From Hymenolepis diminuta (taxonomy: Eukaryota > Platyhelminthes > Cestoda > Cyclophyllidea > Hymenolepididae), in assembly GCA_900708905.1 (NCBI GenBank), contig CAADRB010000061.1:18066-82065 (forward strand): DNA of 64,000 nt, written 5' to 3'. A program made the position numbers and the translations under genes. The notes below the pieces were generated by a model that saw only the letters and a program-made list of their open reading frames with translations, was not told the DNA's origin and did no database searches. The first letter of the stretch is position 1. Each line of letters starts with the position of its first letter. Below, piece by piece: positions 27,521-40,450 of the stretch.

Positions 27521-30500
27521 CTGGCCTTAATGTCGCATGATTAAATCAGGATCGGGAGGCCGAGGTAACTGTAACTAGTCCACTCCAATTAGACTGAGGA
27601 GATATTAGCTATAGGAGATTAAAGGTCGGCGCAAAATGAACTGTAAACAAATCTTGAGATGGGTTATTTGAATATAGCAAAGCTGATTTGATTTATTCCG
27701 AATTTGAATCTTAGTTTAAAATCAACTGATGGCACCGCAGTTATGAAGATAGCAACTGCATGTCTTCTTCAGATATCAGATCTTAAAAATGGGCAAATAA
27801 TAAAAATGCGTACATAATTATTTCCTTCGCTATTGGAAAAAACGACATCTAGTGCAATTTCCTACTTAATTGCCTTCTAAGCTATGCCCAAATAGGGTTT
27901 TATCGCAATTAAATACCTTATATTGTGAAGTCTTGGAACAGGCCAATGTAAACTGGAGAAAATAAATTAAGCCACTGCCATTTCCACCTGCAGAATGCAT
28001 TAAGGAAAAATAGAGATGACGCAACAATCTTAAAACCGGTATGTTGGAATTGTGTTTCGGTTAGGGAGTAGAAATAACAATGCAGGTGTTAAATGACGAT
28101 GGAATTTCATAATCCACTTAAAAGCCGGAGGATGCGGCATACGCGTAACTTTGCGAAGAACGCATTGAACTGGATAAAAATCGATAAGCGAGGAACGATA
28201 ACCGAAGTTAAGGAATAAAGTAACTGCATACCTAAGAAAGATCACTTACAACTTGTAATGGTGGTCTTTCCTTTATCCAATGAATGTAATGCTGAGAGAG
28301 AATTTTGATAAACTGGAGTAAATGAATAACAGTACTTCAAGAAATCGAAATGAGTGATCAGATTAGTCCCATCCCCCTGTCGAAAAAGTAGTAATCCCGT
28401 TGCATGTCGCCGTGAATTGAAAGTAAATTTTTTGGGTATAAAAGTCCCACGATTACAAATCTTTTAATGATAATAAGATCCGTCTAAGTGAGTGAACAGT
28501 CTGTGGAGATTATGAAATAATTTGATGTTTCAATAATGATTAAACGTGCTTGGTCAAACAACATGATTACTCCACGATTCTTGCCTTATTATTGAATGAA
28601 GGAGCAATTCGAAGGTAGGTAAACTATATGACTGTTACTTTCACACCTTGGAAGTTGGAGATCAAAGGCTAGATACTCAACGGTGTACATCCAGTAAGAT
28701 CAATCGTACTAGTTAAAAGCGGTTCAAGGAGGTTTAGAAGAATGCAGTGTTTTCATTAACGTTCTGCTCTAAGTGGGTACCGGAAAACACTTCCCTTCAA
28801 GGGCCTTAGGATTACGAATTACTATGTGCGTGATTACTATAGCACTAATAAACTTAATACCTCTTATCCATTTTTTATTAATTCAGTCTAAAAGACAATT
28901 TTCATTGAGAGGTAAATGTTTAACCATCCTAACACTAGAAAAAATTGTGCTTAGAGTTAGTGGACTCGCAAAACTCCTTTTGCTTCTCCTCTCCCCCTTA
29001 TTCATTTTCCCTCGCCTCGAAATGTCATGGCAACTGGCCCGAATAGTCGAACATCTGTTAGAGATGTTAACACGCGCATGGCGCGGCCTAACAGCATTAC
29101 GTTAGCCATATAACTGCATAATTAACAAAGCTGAATCATCATGCGCTAGAGATATGAAATCGATATTTTTTCTGACTAAACTAGCAGCACGTTATTTAGG
29201 CACGTGTTCGCGAAAATTAGATCGATAAATATTGATTGAATGAAAGTTATACAAAACGCGAATTGTAGGCGCTTCCCAAGGGCACTTAAATCGATTTTGT
29301 TCCAATGAAGTTAAAATTTGCGACGTAATTTATTATCTATTTATTCATTGCCCTAGTTTATAGCACGAACTCCAAGTAAATTTGGGGCGTTTTGTCTTAA
29401 TCTTCGTCTTCATTTAGTCATTTGGTTCCACCCCGTATTGACAACCGTTCCCTCTAAGAAAAAACGCCCTTTAATTGTACCAAAGGGTGTAACACAATTC
29501 TGTCTCAACAAATGCCGTTCACCTGTGCATTAATTTAGGTATACTAAAGTTTCTAATTCCATTTTTTATTCATTCTTAATTAACAGACTTCGAACTCTCT
29601 AAAACCAATGCCCTATTGTGTTGTACGTTTAAAGTTGTTAATATGCAGCATTAGCTGGATAATTCTTGCCAATCAATTGGAGAGTCTAATTTTAGAGATA
29701 ACCTGCTGTCAATAATTTGCAGAAAAATAAAGTTACAGCATTTACAAGCGGAAATAAGTGAAATATTAATTTTAACCATATGAGATAACACTTGATGCTA
29801 GATGATCATAGGATTATTTCTTAAATCTCGTGATTTATGGGAGAATAACAAGAAAATAACTTATTACGTAGGATTACCAAAAGATGAAATTATAGCAACC
29901 CATATTGTATTTTCAGTGTTCATAGTATTCTAATATAGTAAAAAACATAAGATGGTCAGCCGATCGTCATAAAGTTGATGAACATTATTGTTAATCAACA
30001 TAGAAAAACGTAAACGTAATAAACTAAAAGGGTTAATATGGATTTAAGTAAGGATTCTGTATTTCAAGTAATGGAACTGATCGTTCCGTTTTTCCATCCC
30101 ATTTCATTAGCCAACATTTGCCGAGATCCATTTGTACACATCTGGGATTAAAATGGCCAAATACATTGAATAGCTTTGGCCAGTAGAGAGGTTTTATCAA
30201 AGGAGATTCAAGTTGCTTTTCCTTTCTTCAGCGTGAAAATTGGAAAACTCAACTGGTCTGAGATGTATAAAACCATTAATGTGGACATCAATGGGTTGAT
30301 AGCATAGAGGTCATCATACAGATCAAGTCACGAAATACGGTGCACGACGAATGAACAGAACAACTAACCAAAATGGTTAATATTGGTGAACAGAGGAGTG
30401 GCTGAATTTGAGAATCTTTTCGGAGAAGCTTCAGGACACAATTACTCTAACCAGAATCAAAGTTGCAAGCTTCTCTTTTCATAGACCTTGAAAATCATTA

Positions 30501-32170
30501 GCCGAATAATTCAAAGGACAATCTGCTTAACACATATTCAAAGAAATTTATGAGGATAACTTTACTCATAGACAGTCACAATATACACAAATATTGTACC
30601 TCACTTATTTCGATCCAATAGATCCCATAAAATTCGCATTAAATCGTTCAAAATATCCACAATTTGACTTTGGAAAGAGAGAATATATTGTCGACTCATT
30701 ATCTTTTTCCTCTCTGATCAATCTCTTTTTGTAGTAACAATATGTATTTTCTTCTCCCTGTTCCTTTTATTCAATATTCCTGGCTAAGTTTGAATAACTG
30801 TAAAAAAATACATCTAAAAGTACATGAATGTAGTTCATGAAGTTTATTCCGTCTTTATAACTTAATTGTGATTAGTTAGTGTCAGCTGGGCTGCAGGTAA
30901 TAAAAAATAATCAAAATAGAGCAGGTTTTTCATGTTAAATACATGGTTATCAGTTGAATTTACATGAGTGTATCCAAAGCGGTACATATGCAGAATACAA
31001 TCAACACAAATTGATTTTTATATTACTTAAAAGTAATCTGTAAATAGAGAAATCAAACGATGCAATATTCAATTTTATTATCACCATCTCTATTCCACAA
31101 CGAATTGGAGGCATTGCAAGTTAATCAGCTGATCGTGGGGAAAAGATCGATGGTTTTTCTGTCTATTGCACGTTGTATAAGCACGTTATTTTGACGCCGC
31201 TTAAAAGATCTCATGGTAAATCTCCACGCGGGCACTCTCCAAGCCCCCAACCTAAATGGCATATGCACAGATTAAATTAGAGGGAAAGTGGAGAAGGAAA
31301 AAGGCAAATTTGTTTTTTTCTGTGCATCGTTTACATGAATAACGGACGAAAGGGGGATGAAGAGAATGCAAACAGTGATTGTTTATGCTTTTTGATTCGA
31401 TTAGATATGTTTTACTCTATTGACTTGATTCAAATAAACGGTAATTAGTAGATAGGTAGGACATCTAGAAATGTGAGGGGCTTGGTTGGTAAAAGCATCA
31501 GGTCAAAAATAACAAATTCCACTCTCAATCATTTAAGGTATAATTTAATTTGTAACCTAGCTCGACCTACTGACCTAGGATTAATGACCGATAAGATTCA
31601 AACTGATTATCAATAATGTGAGGGTTTATGAAGATTTTAATATATAGCGAAACTATAGAACGAATATCAGGACTGAAATCCAGGCAATTAAATTTTTGTT
31701 AGTCCTAATGCCTATTGATTTCGTTTTCAAGTGTGTTTATTTGACCCAAACTGTTATATAAGTCATATCAGTCATATGAGATCGTTGAGTCTCAAAGAGA
31801 GTTGATTGTGTTGCCAGACTATGGGAAACCCCAAGTTCATATAGGGTGTATAGAATAGAAATGAGCTGAATTACGTGTTAATTATCCTTATATTGTCAAA
31901 TAATTTAGTTTAAATGGCCATATCTTCCTTTGCCTTGTAATCACCAAACATTTTCAATTTTTATGTTTTGGCTGTGAGCTGTTGGATTCGTTTGTCTTTC
32001 GAGAACCAATCAATTTCGGCGCTATGGCGAGGACTACTGAAGTTGGGTTAGTTGAGAGAGAGAGTTTTTTTGGCATACACTTGTGGTTGGTCAAAAAGGA
32101 ACAACTGAAAAATGGTTTTATTTCTGGCTGAATAGCTAGCGACATTTCTGTTTCAGTGTGTTTCACTTTT
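27520..32170. other. Intergenic DNA without recognised genes
   Basis: The only feature that stands out is a short GC-richer patch at 28.97-29.10 kb with a nested stem. A 110-codon frame spans 28,773-29,105 but opens with GTG, is rich in Leu and Ile and matches no family I know. I do not call it a gene. Confidence 0.5.
29055..29094. repeat. Nested inverted repeat with GC-rich inner stem
   Basis: CTGTTAG (29,055-29,061) pairs with CTAACAG (29,088-29,094). Inside, CGCGC (29,073-29,077) pairs with GCGCG (29,081-29,085) around ATG. The internal loop is uneven (11 versus 2 nt). CpG-dense sequence is rare in this part of the window. Confidence 0.65.
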
Positions 32171-32174
32171 TAAA

Positions 32175-34115
32175 ATTCCCAGCATCTGTCAGATATAGCA
32201 ACAATACTAATACTAATGTCAGAAAATCTAAATCTCTCATCTTAACACCTACCCAACTTCTCTATTTTTCCATCCGATTGACGTGTGATTATCAATCCCG
32301 GTTAACCTAATGTTACGCAGTCCTTCTAAATACTCTGGTCAAACCCATGTTGTTGTGGTTGTCCACTGTATGACGATATCGTGTGTGGATGGATCAAAAT
32401 ACTATCAGCGTCACCTAGCCACTAACGTTAACTTTTCAATAATGAAATAATATTTGCTAATGGAGATACACACAAGTGAGTGCTTTTCTAACATCTTTTG
32501 ACCAAATTTATCCTGTGAGTATAAATTTATAGCGAAAAGGAATGTTTTCGTGCTAATATAAGTTCTTCAAAGTTTACGAATTGAACTGATTTTACATCGA
32601 GGAAATGCTACAAGAAATTTTGGAACAATATTGGAAGTGGATAGAAGTTTTTTCGGCGTATTTCTTCTGACATGTGTTTTACAGCAAAATATGTCGGTTT
32701 TCGAGGGTGATATTCTATCAGGACTTCTTGTTAGAACCATTCGATTTCTAATTCCCTATTTAACGAACTTTTAAAGTTCATTCACACAACAACTCATACC
32801 AAGTGAATATTTGGTCTCTTATTCGGGATAAATTTTAACGAGGTCAAATAACCACACATCCCTATACTCACCCAGGCTATCGGTTTTAGATTTCGAAACA
32901 ATAAAGTATTATTAGGAAGGTGATTGTAATTTTCTAAATTCTGGTACTCCATTCACTTTAGCCAAAGTTTAACATAACTAAAATAGGATATCTGACATCT
33001 TTTTCCTTGCGTAAATTATATTAAAACTCTTAACATCTGTCGGGCGTAGCCATAGTAATCATATAATCACTCTTAATTCTTTCTCTATCCCCCTGCTCTA
33101 CTTCTTTACATTGTAGTTGGGTTTATGCGTGAGCCATAACCTCGATCAACCTCAAGCAATCCGCTTTAGGTGACTGTGACTCGCCTGACGTTAACTGAGA
33201 TCAGTCACATATGAGATTTGAATTCATCTTTTTTCATTTCCCATTACAAAGCTAAAAGTTTACAATTTTTAATTACAAGAAAACATCTAAACGCGTAGTA
33301 GGGGGAAGATATGCCATCTAGTAATAGGTGGAAATGGAGCCAGTAGGAACTCAACTTCACCTGAATTTCAGAATAAAGTTTAAAGTTTGATGAGACAAGT
33401 CTCACTTTTTCATCATCCTTTTCGTCATATGGAAATACCGAATGGCATAACCCTTTTTTTGGCTTTTTAATAATCGATCCGCCAGTGACTTCTTGTCTGG
33501 TTTTCTTTCATAGAATTAAAATCATTAGAGGTTTGTACCTATAGTTTTCCCAAAGTTAGGATTACAACTTGAACCTTAGCGTAGATAGAGAATGTCAGTT
33601 TTAAAATGATTGTGAATGGCGAATATTGTAATCCAGTAAAATGATCCTCTCACTGATTGACTAATTAATACTTGTTTATGGAGAAATAACTAATTGACAT
33701 TTTTCTAATCCTAACATCAGTGACGTAAACAATCAATGAGTGTTTTGGCCCAAATTTATGAATGGTATTACCCCGGTCGAAATTTAAAAAGAGTGAAAGA
33801 ATTTGTGGTTCTCTTGATTAAAATTTTTAGCATCAAGGCCTCTGCTTCTTCTAACAGTCTTTTTTAATTAAATCAAATGGTTTTCAATAGTTGCATCCGA
33901 ACAAATCATCTTGATTTACACTACCAGTATTAGAAATGCCCTTTAAAAGTCCAAATTATCATAAATCATACTAAATGAAGGCATTGTTTATTTGGTTTCA
34001 TACTGATAACAAATTACAATGATGTCAGAATTTATTACGTGTGTGCATATATTGCTGTACTTACCTAATGCGTCGATTTTAAATTTCAAAACAATAAAAT
34101 TACTTTGTAAATACT
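32175..34115. repeat. Decayed two-unit duplication (0.85-1.25 kb offset)
   Basis: Blocks in 32,175-32,910 recur in the same order in 33,030-34,115. Examples are GCATCTGTCAGATATAGC against ACATCTGTCGGGCGTAGC, a TTATGGAGA/ATGGAGATA block, GAGTGCTTTT--GACCAAATTTAT against GAGTGTTTTGGCCCAAATTTAT, and CGGTTTTAGATTTCGAAAC against CGATTTTAAATTTCAAAAC. Offsets grow from about 0.85 to 1.25 kb, which implies an insertion of roughly 0.4 kb in the second unit. No ORF is conserved between them. Confidence 0.5.
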
Positions 34116-34445
34116 GCCATTAAAATAATTTCAGACATAATTTAAACTTAATTAGAACTTATCTAAAGAATTTTAAACAGTAACTAAATAATTTTTACTC
34201 ATAGTCTAAAAACCCATCCAAAAGTAGCCTAATATTATCACAATGTTCAGCCCCAAGTTCATCGGGCCTCCAGGGCAGAAGATAAGAATCTGACATTCTA
34301 CTACCCCCCATGTTGCATCAAACCCGCTATCTCTGACTTTGAAAGCGTACGTTTTCGTGCATAGGACCAAATTAAATGATTATGGGTACCTTAAAAGATG
34401 GGCGTGTAGAAGAGCTTACCAATTACCGGAACCGTTATTAATCTA

Positions 34446-34476
34446 CATGCCTACCTTTATCACCATGCCTACCTTT
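34446..34476 (+). repeat. Tandem 18-bp duplication
   Basis: CATGCCTACCTTT occurs at 34,446 and again at 34,464 in a pyrimidine-rich stretch. It is a minor local duplication. Confidence 0.7.
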
Positions 34477-34539
34477 TCGAGTCTGTCAAACCTCAAGGGT
34501 GACTCACGACCTCGTTAGACTTCGCTCACTCCCTAAACT

Positions 34540-34865
34540 CCCAGCTGAATTCCCACTGCCTTTTGTCAATTCAGTATCAATGTGTAATCTTACTCCTAGT
34601 CCGACTATTACCCATCCCCTAATTTCAACTCCTAACTAACGGCCAAATTATACAGTCAGGTCCTCCAAAGAGCCTCTCTCTATTTGTGGCTATTACCAGC
34701 TTCTATTTAAAGTATCTCTCTTACCTTCTGTCTTTACAACTCCTTCTCTATTTCCATTACTTCTCATGTTGTATTTTTTACCTTCTTCTTACTCTCTGTA
34801 CTCTTTCATACCTGGTGACCCAAGTCCTATCTCGCTACAACCGATGACCCTCTAATTATATCTCA
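34540..34865. other. Pyrimidine-rich + strand segment
   Basis: Over about 300 bp the + strand is dominated by C and T, unlike its surroundings. No ORF, splice site with downstream coding sequence or repeat was identified. It may be the relic of a low-complexity or retroelement untranslated region. Confidence 0.4.
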
Positions 34866-35210
34866 AAGGGGTGTTTATTATGCACGCCTACAAAAACGAG
34901 AAGTGCACAAGTTATTAAACGATTTGAAAATCAGAACCTCATAAAACTCTTACTTCGGTTCTAACAAAATTGCTAATTCTCCCTCAGTCTACCAACTAGA
35001 GAATTTCAAAGTTGTTGTAAGTGGATCTGTGACAGCAAGTTATCTAAATGGCTGTATAGTTCTTGCCGAGCTATCACCTTTCTACCATAGGAAGAATTAA
35101 TAAAATTCTTTGAAGCGGCACTACACTTCAGACTTTCACTAAAGTAAGCGTTCATAACACCTGATTAAAGGAAAGGAAAGATGAGAAACTCGCATCTTGC
35201 CACCTCTTCC

Positions 35211-35310
35211 GTTGACCAGAATTTACCAGTGTGTTTAACCATCCACATCATCACTGTCCCTTGGGTACCAATTTTTCCCATTACTACTTTCCCATACTCG
35301 AACGTGGCAG
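35211..35310 (-). repeat. SINE copy, minus strand
   Basis: It shares the ACCAGAATTTACCAGTG block with the minus-strand copy at 52.3 kb. It also carries a minus-strand B-box relic (ACTCGAACG, about 35,296-35,304) at the expected distance. Both copies match the body of the plus-strand copy at 50.9 kb when reverse complemented. Confidence 0.45.
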
Positions 35311-35582
35311 TGAAGTCTCGTCAACGCAACACTGTTGGCTAACTAGGCAGCCAGCTAGTGTCAGAACCCAAAGAGAATTCTTGATTTTAGGGAGGAGGCC
35401 ACTACTGAGGTACACATATTCAGTCTTCTTTCTGCTGGAACGGAGCAACTATGGTTATAGTACATCTCAGTGAGTAAGACATTGGTAGCTTAGTGCCTGC
35501 GTACATTTCATTAAAGTGGTGTGAATATAATCGTGTGCTTTTTGCGATTCTCCTATCTATTAATCTTGCACATTGACTCCTT

Positions 35583-35640
35583 CATATAATATAATATATG
35601 CTGCGATATATATATATTATATAGTATAAGCTGCGATAAA
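35583..35640. repeat. TA-rich tract with duplicated GCTGCGATA
   Basis: GCTGCGATA at 35,600-35,608 and 35,630-35,638 is separated by alternating TA. The 30-bp offset suggests one local duplication within an AT microsatellite. Confidence 0.7.
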
Positions 35641-36109
35641 ACCTAAATGGGACACTTATTTTTTGTCGTAATTTTGGTCTAACTTTAGTGATAATATGAA
35701 TATTAGAAGTTTATAATATCAGACCTTTACTAATAGTGTATTATCATCCCATGCCTTTTAGGATTAATTATTAACTAGGTGCTATGACTAAACAATCAAT
35801 ATTATTAATCCACTATTTAAATGAACCCTTGTGGACAAAAGGAACCTCATTTTAGTGCGTCCGCGACTATTCACAAGCATTAAAATTTTTTGGCATCAAT
35901 ATCGGTCTAAAAGTCATACACATTTACATTTATAAGCCCACATTTTCTAACAGAATTTGAAGCGACTTGGAGCAGGTGTTCGAACAATATCTCAGGAAAT
36001 GACCTGAATATCTGAAAACGTCTGATAGTTAGACTGATTCATATAAGACGATTATAAAGTGTTAACCCTTTATTGACCCAAGATTTACTTATTGTTTGTA
36101 CGATTCTAT

Positions 36110-36657
36110 CAAGGTTGACCTGGAACAATGTCAACAGTATTAGACGATTTCTAGATATCCAAAGAGGTCCCATCGAGGGACATCAGACGGGTATCAAACG
36201 AGGGTTACATGCCCCTCAATACAGCCTTCCAGCTAACATTAAATGAATTCTTTGCAACTCGTGAGAACTTGAAAGGGAAACTCTTCAGTTCCGAGGGGTC
36301 CGTGTGGTTATTGGGATGTTTAGAAGATACAGATGACATGTGTTTTATTACTCACTCGACGGTGTAAGCGTAAAAAAATTCTGCAAGGATTTGAAAATAT
36401 ATTTGCTAAAAATGTTTCAGAAATTGAAAATGACAAAATAGTCTGAATGCACATCAGCACTGATCTAGATCGATCATCTCTACGAATAGATAGACACCAG
36501 ATTAATCGGGCTAGCTCTTTTACATACCTTGGCTCTCCTGTAAATTGTAAAGGTCTAGTTGATGATGCTATAAAATTGAATATCATGAAGTTCAAGACAG
36601 CTTGTGACAGAAAAGTTTCCTCTTGGAAACCCTGTCACAAAATTGCAAAACTGTAAA
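36110..36657 (+). mobile_element. RTE-type non-LTR retrotransposon relic (reverse transcriptase)
   Basis: Conceptual translation in shifting frames gives a decayed GIKQG-like motif as IKRG (about 36,198-36,210). A catalytic-box relic follows as DTDDMCFITHS (around 36,327-36,359), where a YADD-type motif is expected. After it comes LQGFENIFAKN and then an open stretch from 36,447 with RASSFTYLGSPV and a D-D-AIK block, the post-catalytic segment typical of RTE and related LINEs. The order and spacing fit the RT palm and thumb. Stop codons, at least two frame changes and a substituted aromatic residue before the Asp pair show it is dead. The endonuclease domain and 3' tail are not visible. Whether the open frame at 36,623-36,880 is more of the same element is unclear. 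Confidence 0.75.
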
Positions 36658-36659
36658 CT

Positions 36660-38470
36660 TAATGTCTGACAGGTCTTTCCAGGAAGGGAATACAACTACC
36701 AAACTTTTATTAAATTCCCGATTGCTGAAGTTCGGGAAATGTAAAGTCTTTCATACAAAGAGCTGGCTTAGGCAGCTTAAAGATGATGTGGCGCAGGTAT
36801 TTGCAAAGAAAGAGGACGCTATTTTGATACTGAATTTTAATAAGAAATCTGTCCTGAGCTTACTAAAGCACTTAGTATAAGTGAAAGGCGTAAGAAAATG
36901 GGAAATTGTCGGCTTGGATGTTTGTTGACATCGACCCTTTAGGAAGGCGTGTGACCCAATGAAAAGAATGTCATAATTTTGGGAGATATTCTCCAAACCT
37001 TGGATGGGTGTTATAGAAAATAAATTAAAAGAGGATGGTTAAGAAAGCATACGAAATCGTGCCACCAGGAATTTCATTATGATGATGATAAGGAAAATTC
37101 GAATACTTTATGACGCATAAAATAAATTAAATTTACACTACTTGAAAAAGGATTTTCAATTTTTTTGTTTATCCCTACCAAAATCCTCAGATATTCTTTG
37201 AACTACATTTACTGCTCTGTTTCTTTAGATACTAACCATGATTAAGAATTTTATGACTTTAATAGCTTTACTATCCATGAATATAATGAATTTTTAATTA
37301 ATGTATAACATGATCATCCACGTGAAAGTTGATTGCAAAGATATTATGGGTACTTTAAAATTGAGGGGGAGTCAAATTGCATGCTTAATCATGCGAGAAT
37401 AAAAGTATTACAGGTAAGAATGTAAAAAAGCAAGTAAGAAATTAATATACATCTATACAAATTTCCACAATAACGGATACAAGTAGTGAATACGTTCAGG
37501 TGATGACGCGGTGGAACCGTTTAGAGATATTTATTATCAAAAGTCTTCAAGGAGCGCTATTAATCATGTCCAGTCAGAGAATACTGATGGTGATCTCGGG
37601 TGGTTCGTAACTTTTCACGCTTCCACAATGTCACCTTATGAGTATGAAATAAATTTCTTTTCGCATGTCTTTAAACAACAATTTGTCAGGACTCCTTCTC
37701 CCACTCAAAAATTTGAATTTTCAAGTATTTTGTGATGGAGAAGTAACTTTCTGTTGTCTAATCAAAGATATAAGTTATGTATTAGTTATTTTTTAAAAAG
37801 GAACATGAGACCAACAAAAAATAATCTAAAATACATATGTATTCACATACGGTTTCTTAAACCGCTTGTGACTCTGTTATAGAAATTACGGGTTTAAATT
37901 TTGCTAGGTAGTTCTTTATTATCGATGTGAGGATGTGCTTCTGCAATGAGATTTTTACAGAGTCTCCAATGCGTCACAGGCGCTTTCTTGAACATTTAAA
38001 TATCTAGATGTCTTTACTAGAAGTTGCATTTCACTCACTTCAAAATGACTTACATTTTAACCTAAATGTCAAAGCTAAATTGATTTGTAAAATTCGACGG
38101 CCAGAACAAAGTCGATTTCATTTAAGCTTTGAGAAAATACCGGAAGAAATCATAAGAAATTATCTTTCTAAAATGAAATATTAATTAAATCGGAGGACTG
38201 TGTGTTTTCAGCTCCTGTCTAGTCTCTTTCACAACGAATCTGTACCTTCTATTATTTTTATAAGTTCACATAAAATTTCACTATTTCCGCTTTGCCAGAA
38301 TTCGCCGTATTAATACCTCAAGAACACTGTCAAAATTTGGTATGACTTATTACCCATAATTACATCCGTAAAGTTCATTCCACTGATTTGTTAAAATTAA
38401 CTCATAAAATTGTGTAAAATTCAGCAAGAGTCCTGTTGATCAAAATACCTTAACTGCCTTTATTATTATT
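36660..38470. other. Intergenic DNA, possible further LINE debris
   Basis: The first 220 bp stay partly open (36,623-36,880) and may be the C-terminal remnant of the adjacent LINE, but I could not align it convincingly. The rest is AT-rich without recognisable features. Confidence 0.4.
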
Positions 38471-38770
38471 AAACCACGGCAAGGCAAAAAAATACAATCG
38501 TTTATTGCGGGAAGTCAGCTGAAATCGGTTAACTGTCCAAAAAAGGATCAAGGGAAGGGAATCAAAAAGATGCTGGGAGCAACGTCAGTGGGTTAAATAG
38601 TCTTACTTCATTTGATTTTGGATGCGGATTGTAAAATATTTACTAAATGGGTGGCTCATGTCCCAAAATTCAAATTTCATGATTCGTCTCTTGGACAACT
38701 TTGTGAATCCTTGTTCACGATATCCTGTGCTTATTGACTGGTTGTTTAATTATGATGGCTCTTCCAAAGG
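38470..38770. repeat. Dispersed repeat A, copy 2
   Basis: This is the counterpart of 12,660-12,935. It shares TTTATTGCGGGAAG, CTTACTTCATTTGATT, GCGGATTGTA, TTCATGATTCGTC, GTGCTTATTGACTGG and TTGTTTAATTATGATGG. The hairpin that heads the first copy has decayed here. Same orientation, about 25.8 kb apart. Confidence 0.55.
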
Positions 38771-39884
38771 TTTAGGAAAACAGAATTAAGCAGTATACGT
38801 TATTTTAACGCGGCTGGGCTTAAATTGCTAAAATTTATTAATATTTAAAAAACTGGAAGGGAAAAATTCACATGCATTATCAAATAAAGAGAAGTGTACC
38901 AACTGGGGAAAAATTTTTGAAAGGTTTTGCAAACACCCACGTTGTTTTGCAAACATAATTCATTTCTCCTGACCTTCATTTTAGTGATCATAATAATAAC
39001 CTCAAAGGCCATTTTCAATGCTCATGAAGGGCAAAGAGAAGTGCACACTATTATTAGTATCATTCACGACAATTTTATTCATAGGAAGCATCATAACACG
39101 TAGAGAAGAATGATTTAGTAGAGTTTAAAAGGAGAATAATAGAAAAGAGGATTGTATTTTTACTGACCTCTAAAATCACTAGATTGTCTACTTTCTAAAA
39201 TTTAAATATTTACCCGCTTATCTTCTCAGGATCTTCTTCGAATGGAAAATCATGATGTCCATGTTTTCATATGATTTTACAGCCTTCTTTTTCACACAGT
39301 TCTTTGGATTTGTTGTTGTCACTTCGCAATAATCTCTAAATGTCACTTTCATTTACGGTGAGTTGATGGCACAGATGGTTCACGTAGATAGTTTTCGGCT
39401 ATACACCCTTTCAACTGCGATTGCTATTCATTAATTAGAGAAAAGTATTACTTTTCTGGACTCAGCATCCATATTTACCTTCTATCTTGCTGAGAACTCG
39501 TTTAGCTACGGTTTATTCAGATGTACTTTAATGTCTTTATAGTCTTCGAGAGTAAATGTAAATTTTAGCTCTGGAAAATAGGGAGGTTGGATCCGGCTGT
39601 GCATTTCTCAGTTCTCTCATTGCCTCACCTTTGCGTTTGCTGTGTTTGCGCCTCGTCTCACTCCTCCTCACGGTAGCATGTTGGTTGTAAACTGCTGTCT
39701 GTCTCACTTTATGCGTAGTTTGCTTTGTGACTAAAGGGCTCTGTATCTTATGTTGAACTGGTACAATTTCAGATTCTCTGGTGGCCTTATAGGAACTAAC
39801 AACTTTCTAATCAGAAAAGGCAAATTAGTTTAATTCTTCCACCTTCACTAATCAGTATATTCCAGAGGGTTTCACTTTCTTCAA

Positions 39885-40450
39885 GCCACAGTTTCGTTCT
39901 TACGAAATGACCAACCAGTGAATGAGATCTACATGCCTTCTCAATGGTCTAATACCGGAAATCGCCAAGCTCGTGTATGACTTTCTCAAAAGACTCTACA
40001 CGACACCCTAAGTTTGCCATTCTGGAGCGCATTGAGAGGCCAGGATTAGAACATAAAAAATGGCTTTTGACCCAGCTCTGTAGCGAGCTACTGAATACAG
40101 ACCATGAAAGACCGCAGCCACAAGATACTGCAAATCCAGAACCACCTAAAACGAACGGCGATGATCATCCTTCATAACAATCATCTCAGAAACGGACCAG
40201 ATAACCAAAAACTCTACGAAGAACTTCCATCCATTGATTTCAACTCCGAACGAGAAGAGAAGCAGCAATGCCTGTCCAAGCATGCACCTGCTATACACAA
40301 GGGACACAGTATTAATATCAACAACAGCAAAATCTTTCAAGCAAATCCAACACCATGCTACTTTGCTGGACTTGGCGGACAAAGCAATTCCCTAAAATCT
40401 CAAACTAGCTCAACACAAAGACCAGACATTACTACCCTCTAATACAGCCA
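39885..40450 (+). mobile_element. Ty3/gypsy-type gag relic
   Basis: Translation across frames yields LNGLIPEIAKLVYDFLK (39,937-39,988) and then KFAILERIERP (from about 40,010). This matches the capsid pattern of invertebrate Ty3/gypsy gag, in which a PE-A-V-D-L segment precedes K-AILER. About 330 bp further on, CYFAGLGGQS (around 40,360) looks like the decayed cysteine/histidine segment of the nucleocapsid end. Several frameshifts and a stop after the first block make it a pseudogene. No protease, reverse transcriptase or LTR was recognised nearby. The segment is richer in G+C than its flanks. Confidence 0.6.

Noticed and set aside
28773..29105. 110-codon open frame
   Set aside because: It opens with GTG, has no family motif, is mostly Leu/Ile-rich low-information sequence and lacks splice or promoter context.
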